Source of the DNA: a virus
Direction: 5' to 3' (one strand)
Virus record (IMG/VR): IMGVR_UViG_3300037349_000149
Span: 1-50,236 of that record
DNA length: 50,236 bases
The position numbers and the translations under genes were made by a program. Shown one piece after another: positions 39,073-48,097 of the stretch (positions are counted from its first letter, which is position 1; the number at the start of each line of letters is the position of its first letter). Below the pieces are notes generated by a model. That model had not been told where the DNA came from. It made no database searches and was given only the letters and a program-made list of their open reading frames with translations.

Positions 39073-41529
39073 CTACCATCCCTTGTCGGGCGGCATCGGG
39101 TCCTGCCGGGCCAGCCGCCGCGCACCCACGCCGTAGGGCACGAACGCCGCCGCGCCCCCCAGGATCGCGTCGCAGACGGACACGAGCGCGTCGAACTCGT
39201 CGTCGTCCCGCTCCTTCTCGCTGCCAGTGAACATCATGGCGCGGGCCACGAATCCGTTGACCCACGTGCCGTGCTCGGGGACGAGGATGTTCCCGTCGTT
39301 CCAGCGCTGGATCGTGTTCTGCGCGCGGTACGCCTTGCTCCACCGGGCGTTGATGCCCTGGATGGGGACGCCCTTGTCGGTGAAGTAGCGGATCGCTCCG
39401 TGCTCGGGGCCGGCCACGTAGGAGAAGATCGGGCAGCGACCGTACCGCTCCCAGCGCTGCTGAAGGGCGTGGAGCATCACGTCGAAGTCGGGCTTTTCGC
39501 GCACCACCTCGACGATGAAGCCGCGCAGCCCGTAGAACTTCATCACGACGCAGGCGAAGTAGTCGGACCGCTCGCCGGCCTTGTACGCGAGGTCGACGCC
39601 CATCGCGTACCGGAAGCCCGGCCACGTCGGAAGCTCGGTGTAGCGGCGAGGCTGGCGCACCTTGGAGTCGAGCGCGGCGCGGGGTTCGTTCTGCCACTGA
39701 GACCACCAGAGCATCTCGCCGGGGTCGGCCTCGGAGGCTTCGGCTCGACGACGCTTGATCTCTTCCAGGGGCATGACGTCCGGTGCGAACGCTCGCTCGG
39801 TAGGTAGCCCCTCGTCCTCGATGGCGCGATGGTGGACGTAGACCCAGTGCGCTTTCATGCGCGCCTGTCGCCGGCCCTCGGGGTCGTCCGGGTGGATTCG
39901 CGACATGACGATGAGCACCGAGCCCGTGCACCTGTTCGTGTACAGGTCGATCGCGTGGTCGACACGATCGCGCACGGCCGCGTCGTACCAATCGCCCTCG
40001 GGAATTGGGTCGTCCACGATGAGATCGTCCACGTCCTTGCCGAGCGACGACTGCTTCGCGCCCATCCACACGACGCCGCCGCCCTGCTTGTTCTTCCAGT
40101 CGACCGTCTTTGACTCGCCGCGCATCGGACCGACGCCGCAGAGGGAGCAGATCCGCCGCGTCATCATGCCCAACTCGTACGCCCGGTCATGGTCCGCGCA
40201 GAAGCCGATGATGCGGCGCGTGGGCTGACGAACGAGCTTCCAGGCGATGCCGTGGATCGTGGTCCAGGTATTGTGCGTGACCACGAAGCCATAACCGGCG
40301 CAAAACAGATGGTCGACCGCGTCGACAGTGAAGCATCGTGCGGCGGATTCGCCAGCCGGGAGCACCTCGCGGATGAATCGCCGCGGACGATTCCGGGCTG
40401 ATGGCGGCTTCATGCGCAAAACCTTGCGTGCCAGCCTGAAGCCGCTCAATCCGTCGGGCAGTCGGAACTGAATCGCGTAGGCAATCTTCGGCATCTTCTT
40501 GAGCGCGCCTTGCGGCGGCTGCGTGACGCAGATTGTGCACTTACCGCCGAGACTGTTGACCAGGATCTGGATGTCCCTCAACAGGCGCGGCGATGTCGTG
40601 CAGATGCTCTGGTGGGATCCGTCCCTGGCAGCATGCCCGTCCGTGTCGGCCAGCCCCTGGAGGACCGCCAGCCTCGCCATGGCGTTGGCCCGTAGGTAGC
40701 AGTCGGGCACGTGCTTTTCGGCCTTCTGGACCACCACCTTTTTTCGCCCGTAGGTGCGACTGATCAGGCCTAACGCCCTGAGCTTCGTCCACATCCCTAG
40801 AATACGGTACGTGGTAGCGCGCCCCGTAGTCGCGCAGGTACTCGCCCCAATGACGTACCCGGCGTCACGGAAGGCGCCTATGATTTCAGGATCCATCGTG
40901 GTGATGTCAGCCGCAGTCGATGTGCCGTCGCCAAGCCACACGCCGAGCAAGTACGGATCGATAGGTAGCGGATCGCTATGCCCGTCCACCGGCTTGACCA
41001 TCGGTATCCGAAGCCTTAGCGGTGCCGTACGCCGGTTGAATCGATCGGTATGTTCTACGACCTCCGCCGTGGTGAGGATGCGTGGCCCGGATGTCCAGTC
41101 CCAGTGGCGTACCTCCCATAGGTGATCGGCGCACGCTCGAATCTCTGCGGCGTCGCTGAAACGAACTCGGAAGAGTGGCACCACCCCCTGAGGGTGCACG
41201 CCGGTCACGGTCACGAAGTGACCATCAGCGCCGGGTACCCGATCGCCAACCTTGACCTGATCCGCGCGTACCCACCCGCGAGACTCGGTGAGCATCGGGG
41301 TGTCATCCGCGAGGGCCTTGTGATGCCGGATGGGGACGGCCACCATGCCACGAATGCGCTCCGTCATTGAGCGCTCGATCAGACTCGTCCACGAGCTGAG
41401 GTGATGCGGCGAAGCGAACTGCGGCGATACGTAGGGGATGAAGTCGAGCAGTGGCATCGTCGACAAGGCAGACGCATCGAACGATCCGGTGCGTTCGATC
41501 GCCTCAGCCGGATCGGTCTCCTCGCTCAC
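39073..41529 (-). CDS. terL: Terminase large subunit precursor, intein-interrupted
   Basis: An 818-residue precursor. Extein parts: residues 1-71 up to VAVPIRHHK, and 421-818 from TWTTIHGIAW. Joined, they give PIRHHKTWTT, a variant P-loop. Further motor and nuclease marks are DDLIVDDP (Walker B, 506-508), the coupling-region SRIHPDD, the nuclease Asp in YAMGVDLAY (D646) and the late DDDEFDALVSV. The product would be a 469-residue large terminase, normal for the family. GTG 41529 overlaps the GroES-like gene stop. The intein must splice out before the ATPase can work. Confidence 0.88.
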   Translation of the reverse strand: MSEETDPAEAIERTGSFDASALSTMPLLDFIPYVSPQFASPHHLSSWTSLIERSMTERIRGMVAVPIRHHKALADDTPMLTESRGWVRADQVKVGDRVPGADGHFVTVTGVHPQGVVPLFRVRFSDAAEIRACADHLWEVRHWDWTSGPRILTTAEVVEHTDRFNRRTAPLRLRIPMVKPVDGHSDPLPIDPYLLGVWLGDGTSTAADITTMDPEIIGAFRDAGYVIGASTCATTGRATTYRILGMWTKLRALGLISRTYGRKKVVVQKAEKHVPDCYLRANAMARLAVLQGLADTDGHAARDGSHQSICTTSPRLLRDIQILVNSLGGKCTICVTQPPQGALKKMPKIAYAIQFRLPDGLSGFRLARKVLRMKPPSARNRPRRFIREVLPAGESAARCFTVDAVDHLFCAGYGFVVTHNTWTTIHGIAWKLVRQPTRRIIGFCADHDRAYELGMMTRRICSLCGVGPMRGESKTVDWKNKQGGGVVWMGAKQSSLGKDVDDLIVDDPIPEGDWYDAAVRDRVDHAIDLYTNRCTGSVLIVMSRIHPDDPEGRRQARMKAHWVYVHHRAIEDEGLPTERAFAPDVMPLEEIKRRRAEASEADPGEMLWWSQWQNEPRAALDSKVRQPRRYTELPTWPGFRYAMGVDLAYKAGERSDYFACVVMKFYGLRGFIVEVVREKPDFDVMLHALQQRWERYGRCPIFSYVAGPEHGAIRYFTDKGVPIQGINARWSKAYRAQNTIQRWNDGNILVPEHGTWVNGFVARAMMFTGSEKERDDDEFDALVSVCDAILGGAAAFVPYGVGARRLARQDPMPPDKGW
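40270..41316 (-). other. Class 3-type intein with LAGLIDADG endonuclease in terL
   Basis: A 349-residue intein inserted between Lys and Thr of the P-loop. It begins with Ala (ALADDTPMLT), not Cys or Ser, and ends VVTHN followed by Thr. The three WCT residues of class 3 inteins are present: Trp in ADHLWEV (block B), Cys in ARCFTVDAVDHLF (block F) and Thr in THN (block G). Endonuclease motifs LLGVWLGDG and LQGLADTDG are intact, so it could still be mobile. Splicing competence is inferred from the motifs. Confidence 0.85.
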
Positions 41530-41954
41530 TCGACTACCGCCATCACTTCCACCTGCCCCACGATCCACACCCGCCCGCGCACGCCGAAGAACTCGTACGT
41601 CCGCATTTTGTCGAGCCATAGGTGCGGCTCGAACAGCACTTCGTCCCCGACCTTGCAGCCCCACGGCACCTCGGCACCACCGATCCACGCTTCGCCGTCA
41701 AAGCTCCGCGGTGTGACGCCGGGCGGGCCCATCGCGAGGACGCGCCCTCGGTACCATTTCTCGTCGTTGTCGTTGTCCTTCCTCGTGATGATGACGGACT
41801 TACGCCGGGGGATCTCCTCCACCACCGCGCGGCCGGGCAGCATGCGGAGCCCGACGTGACCCTTCACGACCATGCCCGCGCCGTGCGAGTCGAGCGCGCT
41901 CATCACGTCGGCCGCCATCATGTGATCGGCCTCGATGCTCATTCCTTCGGTCAT
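41526..41954 (-). CDS. GroES-like co-chaperonin
   Basis: A 142-residue protein. From residue about 30 it follows the GroES fold: LPGRAVVEEIPRRKSVIIT, then KWYRGRVLAMGPPG, then CKVGDEVLFEP and the final GQVEVMAVVE. Between the first two parts, where GroES has the mobile loop that contacts GroEL, it has the short sequence RKDNDNDEK. The first 25 residues are extra. Phage co-chaperonins such as T4 gp31 redirect GroEL to fold capsid protein; this role is likely here as the gene precedes the head genes. Confidence 0.72.
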   Translation of the reverse strand: MTEGMSIEADHMMAADVMSALDSHGAGMVVKGHVGLRMLPGRAVVEEIPRRKSVIITRKDNDNDEKWYRGRVLAMGPPGVTPRSFDGEAWIGGAEVPWGCKVGDEVLFEPHLWLDKMRTYEFFGVRGRVWIVGQVEVMAVVE

Positions 41955-42805
41955 TGTGCGTACACCAATCCTTCCGCGCTGCCTCGAAACCGATGTTGGC
42001 CCACGTGGTCCGCCGGGTGCGAGACCATCATCATCGCGGGCGTGAGGCCCAGCTCGGGCTTCGTCTGGCACACCGCTCCGTAGCGCTCGCAGAACGAGTA
42101 GTCCTCGGAGTAGAGCGCCCGGAACCGCTTGCCGCGCACCTCGCCCGTCTGCGAGAAGAGGAGCCCGAACACCGCCACGCAGTCGTAGTGCTTCCCGTTC
42201 ACGACGTCGGTGAACCAATCATCCTCGGCGAACGCGTCCCACACCGCGTTCAGCGCCTTGATGCTCGTGTACATGCACCCGAAGCCCATGCGGGCCACGG
42301 GCGTGCAGCCGTTCTTGACGTCCACGGTTGCAACGGCGCCGGCGGTCTCCGTCTTGGGATTGTCGAAGTGGTAGCAGTAGTCGTACGCGTGCCACTCGGG
42401 CGACTCTTCGGGGAGCGCGTGCTTGACCCGATCCCAGTGCATCCGCTTGCGAGGGTATGGGCACCCCACGACGTCGAGGCCCGTGGCCAGCATCGCCGCG
42501 AGCGTCCCATCCTTCGGCACCGTGTCGGTGTCCAGCCAGAATACGCCCGTCGCGCCCACCATCCTGGCGTGCATCACGGCGCGCGAGCGCGCGCGCACCA
42601 CGTCGGTGGGATAGCAAAGCCACTCGGGTTCCGTGAGGGCGATCTCGCGGTGCTCGGACAGGAGGCGCGCCGCCGTCACGGCGTACCCGAGCGCGCACAT
42701 CGCCGACTCGGGGTGGCCGTCCACCGGCGAAGCGAGAAGGATCTTCGTCCCTTGGATCAGGGTCGTCAGGAGCGGGCGCGGGTCCGAGCCGTCCGAGCCG
42801 ATCAC
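41951..42805 (-). CDS. GT-A type glycosyltransferase
   Basis: A 284-residue enzyme. KILLASPVDGHPESAM opens a nucleotide-sugar fold and TGVFWLDTDTVPKDG holds the DxD-type metal site (residues 91-95). Later VARMGFGCMYTSIKAL and YSEDYSFCERYG resemble the acceptor side of GT2/GT-A enzymes that carry an ED motif. GTG 42805 overlaps the previous stop. Donor and acceptor unknown; it belongs to the phage glycan module. Confidence 0.7.
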   Translation of the reverse strand: MIGSDGSDPRPLLTTLIQGTKILLASPVDGHPESAMCALGYAVTAARLLSEHREIALTEPEWLCYPTDVVRARSRAVMHARMVGATGVFWLDTDTVPKDGTLAAMLATGLDVVGCPYPRKRMHWDRVKHALPEESPEWHAYDYCYHFDNPKTETAGAVATVDVKNGCTPVARMGFGCMYTSIKALNAVWDAFAEDDWFTDVVNGKHYDCVAVFGLLFSQTGEVRGKRFRALYSEDYSFCERYGAVCQTKPELGLTPAMMMVSHPADHVGQHRFRGSAEGLVYAQ

Positions 42806-43626
42806 GCCTTCACCGCGTTTCGCAGGACCATCCCCACACAGTCGTGGAGGCACGTCCCGCACAAGATGACGCCACCGCGCTGCGTGAGGCCGAGGCTCCG
42901 CCAGCAAGACTGGCAGGCCAGTGGGTTGGTGATGCCGCGCCGCATCGCATCCAGGTAGGCCGTCGAGCTCCACGTGTTCTCCACGAACGGCGGGGCGTCC
43001 ACGGTGGGGCGCCAGTAGTCGGGGGAGGTGAGGTCGGCGACCGCTGCCCCCCAGTCCACCGGCGACACCCGCAGCTTGTGATTGTCGTACCCGAGCGAAG
43101 ATCGCGTCTGCACGTCGTGTCGCACAAGCGCGGGGATCGTGCTCCAGAGCGGCTCTTGTCGCGAGTACGCCTCGTGGATCGCGATGACGTCCTCGTTGCG
43201 CCCAGGCGCGGCCATGAACGCCCACGGAAGCTTCGTCCAGAAGTCGAGGAGCTGCGTCGCCCGACCTTCGGGGAGGATGTAGCCCGGACCCGTGAGCCAG
43301 TACGAGCGGAGCCAGGGGCCCTTGACGTTCACGGCCTCGGGCGCGCTCGTGTGAAGCGAGATGGGCCGCCCCTTCGCCACGTCGGCCACCACGTCGATGA
43401 CGCGCGTGAAGTCGGGGCAGGTGAACACGTCATCGTTGAGGCAGCACACGGGCCCCTTGACGTCCTCGGCGCGCTCCCAGAGGCGCCGCGCCCAGATGGT
43501 CGCGTGCTCCGGGCGTCGGCTGGACAACACCTCGACGTCGGCGCCTTCCAGCTCGACGAGCAGCCGCGCGAGGGTGGCCTTCCGCTCGGGGAGCCACTCG
43601 GAGCAGGTCGCGATCAGGATCTTCAT
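42802..43626 (-). CDS. Glycosyltransferase-like protein with C-terminal zinc knuckles
   Basis: A 274-residue protein beginning KILIATCSEWLPERKATLARLL, with CCLNDDVFTCPDF near residue 75 as possible metal-binding site of a GT-A fold, and YWLTGPGYILPEGRATQLL. The C-terminus has ACQSCWRSL and ILCGTCLHDC, a four-cysteine zinc-binding pair rarely joined to such enzymes. ATG 43626 chosen over 43692 by homologous-looking start. Confidence 0.6.
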   Translation of the reverse strand: MKILIATCSEWLPERKATLARLLVELEGADVEVLSSRRPEHATIWARRLWERAEDVKGPVCCLNDDVFTCPDFTRVIDVVADVAKGRPISLHTSAPEAVNVKGPWLRSYWLTGPGYILPEGRATQLLDFWTKLPWAFMAAPGRNEDVIAIHEAYSRQEPLWSTIPALVRHDVQTRSSLGYDNHKLRVSPVDWGAAVADLTSPDYWRPTVDAPPFVENTWSSTAYLDAMRRGITNPLACQSCWRSLGLTQRGGVILCGTCLHDCVGMVLRNAVKA

Positions 43627-43642
43627 CTCGGCATCTCCACGT

Positions 43643-44557
43643 TCAACATGCGCCGTTCTCCAGGTACCACGCGTAGGTCTCCTCGAGCCCACGACGAAGA
43701 GGGATCTCTGCGCGCCAGCCGAGCGCGTTCACGCGTGTCACGTCGAGCACCTTGCGGGGCGTGCCGTCTGGCTTGCTCGCGTCCCACTCGACGCGACCGC
43801 GAAAGCCTACAACGTCCGCGACGAGCGCGGCGATCTCCCGCACCGAGAGATCCTCGCCCGTACCAACGTTCACGATCTCCTCACCCTCGTACATGTTCAT
43901 CAGGTGCACGCACGCGCGCGCGAGGTCGTCCACGTGCAGCAGCTCGCGTCGGGGCGTCCCGGTGCCCCACACGGTCACGCTTGCTTCGCCTCGCACCATC
44001 GCCTCGTGCATCCGGCGCATGAGCGACGGCACGAGATGGCCCGTGTCGTCGAAGCGGTCGCCGGGGCCGTAGAGATTCGTCGGCATCAGGCAGATCCCCC
44101 GGAAGCCGTATTGCTTCCGGTACGCCTTCACCATCGCGATGCCGGCGAGCTTCGCCCACGCATAGGCTTCGTTCGTCGGCTCCAGCGACCCGGTGCCCAG
44201 GTACTCTTCGCGGATAGGCTGCGGGCACTCGCGAGGGTAGATGCAGGACGAGCCGAGGAACAGCAGCTTCGCGCCGACGTGATGCGCCAGCGAGATCGCG
44301 TGCGTCTGAATGCGCAGGTTGTCCTCGATGAAACAGGCCGGCTTTGCCGCATTCTCCGCGATGCCGCCGACCTTCGCGGCAGCCATGTAGATGAGCGTGG
44401 GGCGCACACTCAACAGCGGGCGCCAGGTGTCGCTATGTCGGAGGTCTCCGGCCGGCGTCGTCAGGAGAAAGTGATCGTCGGGACGATCCGCCAGCGCTCG
44501 ACAGATGGCCGAACCGACGAGCCCCTTATGACCGAGCACGAGCACGCGTTCAGACAC
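43643..44557 (-). CDS. fcl: GDP-L-fucose synthase
   Basis: A 304-residue short-chain dehydrogenase/reductase that epimerises and reduces GDP-4-keto-6-deoxymannose to GDP-L-fucose. NADP-binding GHKGLVGSA (9-17), [24 protein letters not shown] and the Tyr/Lys pair in [11 protein letters not shown] are all typical of Fcl/Wca[14 protein letters not shown] follows. Full length. GTG 44557 overlaps the gmd stop by eight bases, so the two enzymes are translationally coupled. Confidence 0.92.
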   Translation of the reverse strand: MSERVLVLGHKGLVGSAICRALADRPDDHFLLTTPAGDLRHSDTWRPLLSVRPTLIYMAAAKVGGIAENAAKPACFIEDNLRIQTHAISLAHHVGAKLLFLGSSCIYPRECPQPIREEYLGTGSLEPTNEAYAWAKLAGIAMVKAYRKQYGFRGICLMPTNLYGPGDRFDDTGHLVPSLMRRMHEAMVRGEASVTVWGTGTPRRELLHVDDLARACVHLMNMYEGEEIVNVGTGEDLSVREIAALVADVVGFRGRVEWDASKPDGTPRKVLDVTRVNALGWRAEIPLRRGLEETYAWYLENGAC

Positions 44558-45479
44558 GATCGGCCTCCACCATCATCTGCACAAGCCCCTTGAAGTCGAC
44601 GCGCGGCTTCCAGCCAAGCACCGAGCGTGCGTACGAAGCGTGACCGCACAGGTCGTAGACCTCGGTCGGACGGTCGTATTTTGGATCGTGCGTGATCTTT
44701 GGCGTGTGCGCAACGTAACAGCACGCCTCATCAAAGAACTCTCGTACGGTGTGGCTCGCCCCAGTCGCGATCACGAAGTCGCGTGGCTCGACATGCTGGA
44801 GTATCAGCCACATCGCTTCCACGTAGTCGCCTGCGAAACCCCAGTCCCTCCGTGCGTCGAGGTTCCCGAGCGCGATCGTCTTGTCTCCGCGGCCGAGCGC
44901 CCGCGTGATCTTCCGCGTGACGAAGGTCTCCCCTCGTCGAGGCGACTCGTGATTGAAGAGGATCCCGCACGCCACGAAGAGGCCGTGCGCCTCGCGGTAG
45001 TGCCGCGCGTACCAGTGGGCCGCGAGCTTGCTGACGCCGTACGGCGACCGAGGGCAGAACGGAGTCGACTCGTTCTGCGGCGCAGGGGATGAGCCGAACA
45101 TCTCCGACGAGCTGGCCTGGTAGACGCGCGGCGCGTCGCCCATGTCGCGGATCGCCTCCAGTAGCCGCAGCGTGCCGAGCGCATTCACGTTGTGCGTGTA
45201 CTCCGGCTCGTCGAAGCTGACTCGCACGTGGCTCTGCGCCGCGAGGTTGTAGACCTCGTGGGGGTGGACGAGACCGAGCACGCGGCGCAGGCTCGTCGCG
45301 TCGGTCATGTCCGCGTGGTGAAGGTGCAGGCGCGTGAAGATCGGATCGATGCGCCCCGTGTTCAGACTCGACGAGCGGCGGATCGTGCCGTGCACTTCGT
45401 AGCCCTTCGACAGCAGCAGCTCGGCAAGGTAGCTCCCATCTTGACCCGTGATGCCGGTGATGAGCGCGCGCTTGGTCAC
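44550..45479 (-). CDS. gmd: GDP-mannose 4,6-dehydratase
   Basis: A 309-residue enzyme making GDP-4-keto-6-deoxymannose from GDP-mannose. Cofactor motif [15 protein letters not shown], the [12 protein letters not shown] segment, [26 protein letters not shown] and the catalytic [14 protein letters not shown] are characteristic of Gmd, as is [17 protein letters not shown]. Full length. Its product feeds the adjacent Fcl. Confidence 0.95.
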   Translation of the reverse strand: MTKRALITGITGQDGSYLAELLLSKGYEVHGTIRRSSSLNTGRIDPIFTRLHLHHADMTDATSLRRVLGLVHPHEVYNLAAQSHVRVSFDEPEYTHNVNALGTLRLLEAIRDMGDAPRVYQASSSEMFGSSPAPQNESTPFCPRSPYGVSKLAAHWYARHYREAHGLFVACGILFNHESPRRGETFVTRKITRALGRGDKTIALGNLDARRDWGFAGDYVEAMWLILQHVEPRDFVIATGASHTVREFFDEACCYVAHTPKITHDPKYDRPTEVYDLCGHASYARSVLGWKPRVDFKGLVQMMVEADRV

Positions 45480-46285
45480 GTCATCACCTTGCGGAACCGC
45501 GAGCCGTTGCCGATGTCGTGGAAGGGGCCGCCCGTGTGCGTCTGTTGGAAGCAGACCGGGTAGCGATCGTCGGGGTGCACGTCGAAGTGATTGTGCTGGT
45601 CGAGCTCCCGGTGCATGGGGATCTTGTACTTCAACATCAGGTTGGTCAGGACGGCTTGCTCGCTCCGATGCTCGTGGAAGTCCTCACACTCGGGGCTGCG
45701 GATGCGACCGTGCTCGAACGTCGTGGCGTACTTGTTCACCCCGTACGCGAGCCACTCGCAGAGGAATTGAAACGGCGGCCAACGGCCCTTCTCGATCAGG
45801 ATGAAGCGCGCCACGCCCGCGTGAACCGGATGCTCGCGGTCGCCTTCGATGCCCTCCAGTCCCATCACGAGCTGACAGTCCTTCGTGGTCCACCAGTGAT
45901 GAAGGTGCCCGCACGCACCGAAGCACATGATCCCGCCCTCGGCCTTGCAGATGTCGAAGAGGCTGCCGAACTGGTCGATCGGGCACGAGTCGCCGTCCAC
46001 GTACATCACGACGTCGCCGTCCTTCATCCGTTCCAGCGCGTGGAACAGGATGCGTGCCTTCCAGATGTACCAGCCGAAGCCCCTGCCCTTCGGTGAGCTT
46101 GGGATCGCGCTCACGTGATCCCAGAGCCACGCGTTCATCTCGCGGAAGTCCTTGTCCTCGTGAACAAGCCAGAAGTCGTCGTAGACGTACACCTCGTCAG
46201 CACCGAGCTTCGTTCCGCGCTCGACGGTCTGTCCGATCGCGTGGTCGTACGCGGCCCCGCCGAAGGTCAGCAGAATCCTTCTCAT
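45476..46285 (-). CDS. GT-A fold glycosyltransferase
   Basis: A 269-residue enzyme starting [19 protein letters not shown], with [16 protein letters not shown] and [13 protein letters not shown], whose DGD (97-99) is the metal/nucleotide-sugar site. [20 protein letters not shown] and the [12 protein letters not shown] end are typical of sugar transferases found in capsule and O-antigen loci. ATG 46285 overlaps the HNH gene stop (ATGA). Confidence 0.7.
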   Translation of the reverse strand: MRRILLTFGGAAYDHAIGQTVERGTKLGADEVYVYDDFWLVHEDKDFREMNAWLWDHVSAIPSSPKGRGFGWYIWKARILFHALERMKDGDVVMYVDGDSCPIDQFGSLFDICKAEGGIMCFGACGHLHHWWTTKDCQLVMGLEGIEGDREHPVHAGVARFILIEKGRWPPFQFLCEWLAYGVNKYATTFEHGRIRSPECEDFHEHRSEQAVLTNLMLKYKIPMHRELDQHNHFDVHPDDRYPVCFQQTHTGGPFHDIGNGSRFRKVMT

Positions 46286-46740
46286 TCGTCCCTCGACTTG
46301 ATAAACGCTTCCAGGCGAGCGATCACGCCGCTCGCAATGAGCCCCTCGAACGAGTTGCAGCGACGACAGAGCCACGCGCGGATGCGGCCCGTCTTGTGAT
46401 TGTGATCCAGCACCAGGCGCGCCACGCTACCGCAGTGCTCACAAGAAACCGGCTTTCGATCGAGCCATGTCTGTACGGCCGTCGCGGCCTCGATGAGCGA
46501 CATCCCGTGGCAAAGCCCGACGTTGCCTGTTCGGGCGGCCCATCGCCAAGACCATCGGACCATGTAGATGGCGAGGTTGGCCGAGCGGTACGCGCGCACG
46601 CGTGCCTTGTGTTTTACTGAATTGCGACGATACTCGTTCGCCTTCGCCAGTTTCGCGGCCACGCGCTCTTCTGACGTCATGGCGCTGTAGTCGGCGCGTC
46701 GAGCAGCCTTCTGCGCCTCGCTGCGTTGCCGCTTGGCCAT
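46282..46740 (-). CDS. Endonuclease VII-type HNH protein
   Basis: A 152-residue protein: a basic N-terminus rich in Arg/Lys (HKARVRAYRS), a helical middle, then SCEHCGSVARLVLDHNHKTG and WLCRRCNSFEGLI. Cysteines 100/103 and 125/128 bind zinc and DHNH (112-115) is the active site, as in T4 endonuclease VII relatives. In the middle of a sugar-transfer cluster it is more likely a free-standing mobile nuclease than a packaging resolvase. ATG 46740 follows GAAGGGGGTGG. Confidence 0.75.
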   Translation of the reverse strand: MAKRQRSEAQKAARRADYSAMTSEERVAAKLAKANEYRRNSVKHKARVRAYRSANLAIYMVRWSWRWAARTGNVGLCHGMSLIEAATAVQTWLDRKPVSCEHCGSVARLVLDHNHKTGRIRAWLCRRCNSFEGLIASGVIARLEAFIKSRDE

Positions 46741-46753
46741 CACGCCACCCCCT

Positions 46754-47401
46754 TCAATACCCTGCGCATTCGAGGTCCCTCATCGTCTGAACGAGATTCG
46801 TGAAGCTCGACTCGCGGCAACCCTTGAAGTCTTTGGCGTGCACGCAGGTCACGAGGTCGATGGCCGAGCGCGCGAGCGTCGTGTTGCGCTGGCCACCCTC
46901 CCACGAGTCGAGCGTGATGGGACCCGCGGTGAAGACGCGCGCGCGGTTGATGAACGACGCCTGCGTTCGCGCGTTGTCCGTGGCGAGAAACACGGGCATC
47001 GTGAAGCCGTCCGCCCACGCGACGTACTCGTCATCCTCGATGTAGCCGCCCATCTCCTTGGCCAACTGCACGTGATCGGTGCGGCGCACGTGCATCGCGG
47101 CGTAGGGCTGCCGGTCGCGCAGATCCTTCACGCGCTCCGCGTGCTCGGGCCTGAGCTTCAGATCGCGGTACCGGAGGCGCCATCCGTCCTTCGCGTGCGG
47201 GTAGGGGTCGAGCGTCTTCGTGCCGCACCACCCGTCGTCGAGGAACGTCACGCCGTCGATGGGCTCGAACACGTCCGCGAAGCGTCCGTGCGCGATCTCG
47301 CCGTCGGGTCGCCACACGATCTCGAGCGGCCCAAAGGTGTGCCTGTACGAGAAGACCACCCTGAGCCTATTTGCGAGGCCGCCGAAGGCGCGGATCTTCA
47401 C
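46754..47401 (-). CDS. Fucosyltransferase-superfamily-like protein
   Basis: A 215-residue protein beginning KIRAFGGLANRLRVVFSY, equivalent to the GxGNQ start of fucosyltransferases, with a later AAMHVRRTDHVQLAKEM matching the donor-binding HxRRxD motif of the alpha-1,2/alpha-1,6/O-fucosyltransferase superfamily, and VFLATDNARTQASF. Short for the family but with both key motifs. GTG 47401 overlaps the FkbM stop (GTGA). Confidence 0.65.
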   Translation of the reverse strand: MKIRAFGGLANRLRVVFSYRHTFGPLEIVWRPDGEIAHGRFADVFEPIDGVTFLDDGWCGTKTLDPYPHAKDGWRLRYRDLKLRPEHAERVKDLRDRQPYAAMHVRRTDHVQLAKEMGGYIEDDEYVAWADGFTMPVFLATDNARTQASFINRARVFTAGPITLDSWEGGQRNTTLARSAIDLVTCVHAKDFKGCRESSFTNLVQTMRDLECAGY

Positions 47402-48090
47402 GGCCGGACCCAGCACTCGGTACCCTTGTCGCCGTCCCCGCCGCCCTTCGCGCACTTCCAGCCCTGAGCCTTCGCGAGCGCTCGGATCTTGTCGCGATTG
47501 GAATCCGAGTGCCATTCCACAAGCAGCACCTTCACGGTGTCCCAGTACTTGTAGTAGTCCACCACGTCTCCCTCCGCCCCTTCGCAGTCCAGCTTGATCA
47601 CGCCGACTTGCGGCAGATCGCGCGGGTGAATGGCGGGCACGGAGAACGGCTCGCCGTCCGGCTTGCGGTCCCCGAGCGGCACGACGCAGGGGTCCGTGTG
47701 CCCGCATCCCCAGCGCTCGTCGAGGTGGAACATCGGCGCAGGGTCCGCGGTCACGGCCTCGGTGTGGATGTAGATGCGGCGATCGGGGAAGCCGTCGAGC
47801 ACCTGCCGGATGTTCCGCTTGGCCAGCTCGCCGCATCCCGGGTTCGGGTCGTACGCGACCACCGAGCGCATGGCGGGCCACCAGTGGAACATCCAGACGG
47901 TCGCGATCCCGATGTTGTGCCCGATGTCGAGGGCAGAGTGAACGTCCTCCACCTTCTCGCGCGGGTACTCGTACATCGAGCCGCACACCTCGTTGATGCA
48001 CGCCTCGCCGTCGAGCTCGTGGGCCGTCGTGTCGGTCGGCACGAGCAAGGGATCGTAGCCGTGGACGTGCACTTCTTTCGTCGGGATCAT
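47398..48090 (-). CDS. FkbM-family methyltransferase
   Basis: A 230-residue SAM-dependent O-methyltransferase. SAM site HSALDIGHNIGIATVW (52-66) and the FkbM marker VIKLDCEGAEGDVV (164-177) are plain. Such enzymes cap or modify sugars of polysaccharides, consistent with surrounding glycosyltransferases. Full length. Confidence 0.85.
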   Translation of the reverse strand: MIPTKEVHVHGYDPLLVPTDTTAHELDGEACINEVCGSMYEYPREKVEDVHSALDIGHNIGIATVWMFHWWPAMRSVVAYDPNPGCGELAKRNIRQVLDGFPDRRIYIHTEAVTADPAPMFHLDERWGCGHTDPCVVPLGDRKPDGEPFSVPAIHPRDLPQVGVIKLDCEGAEGDVVDYYKYWDTVKVLLVEWHSDSNRDKIRALAKAQGWKCAKGGGDGDKGTECWVRP

Positions 48091-48097
48091 TGAGCTC

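Noticed and set aside
34646-41529. Integrase, transposase or CI repressor for lysogeny
   Set aside because: None recognised here or elsewhere in the window; the LAGLIDADG motifs at 40270-41316 belong to the intein.
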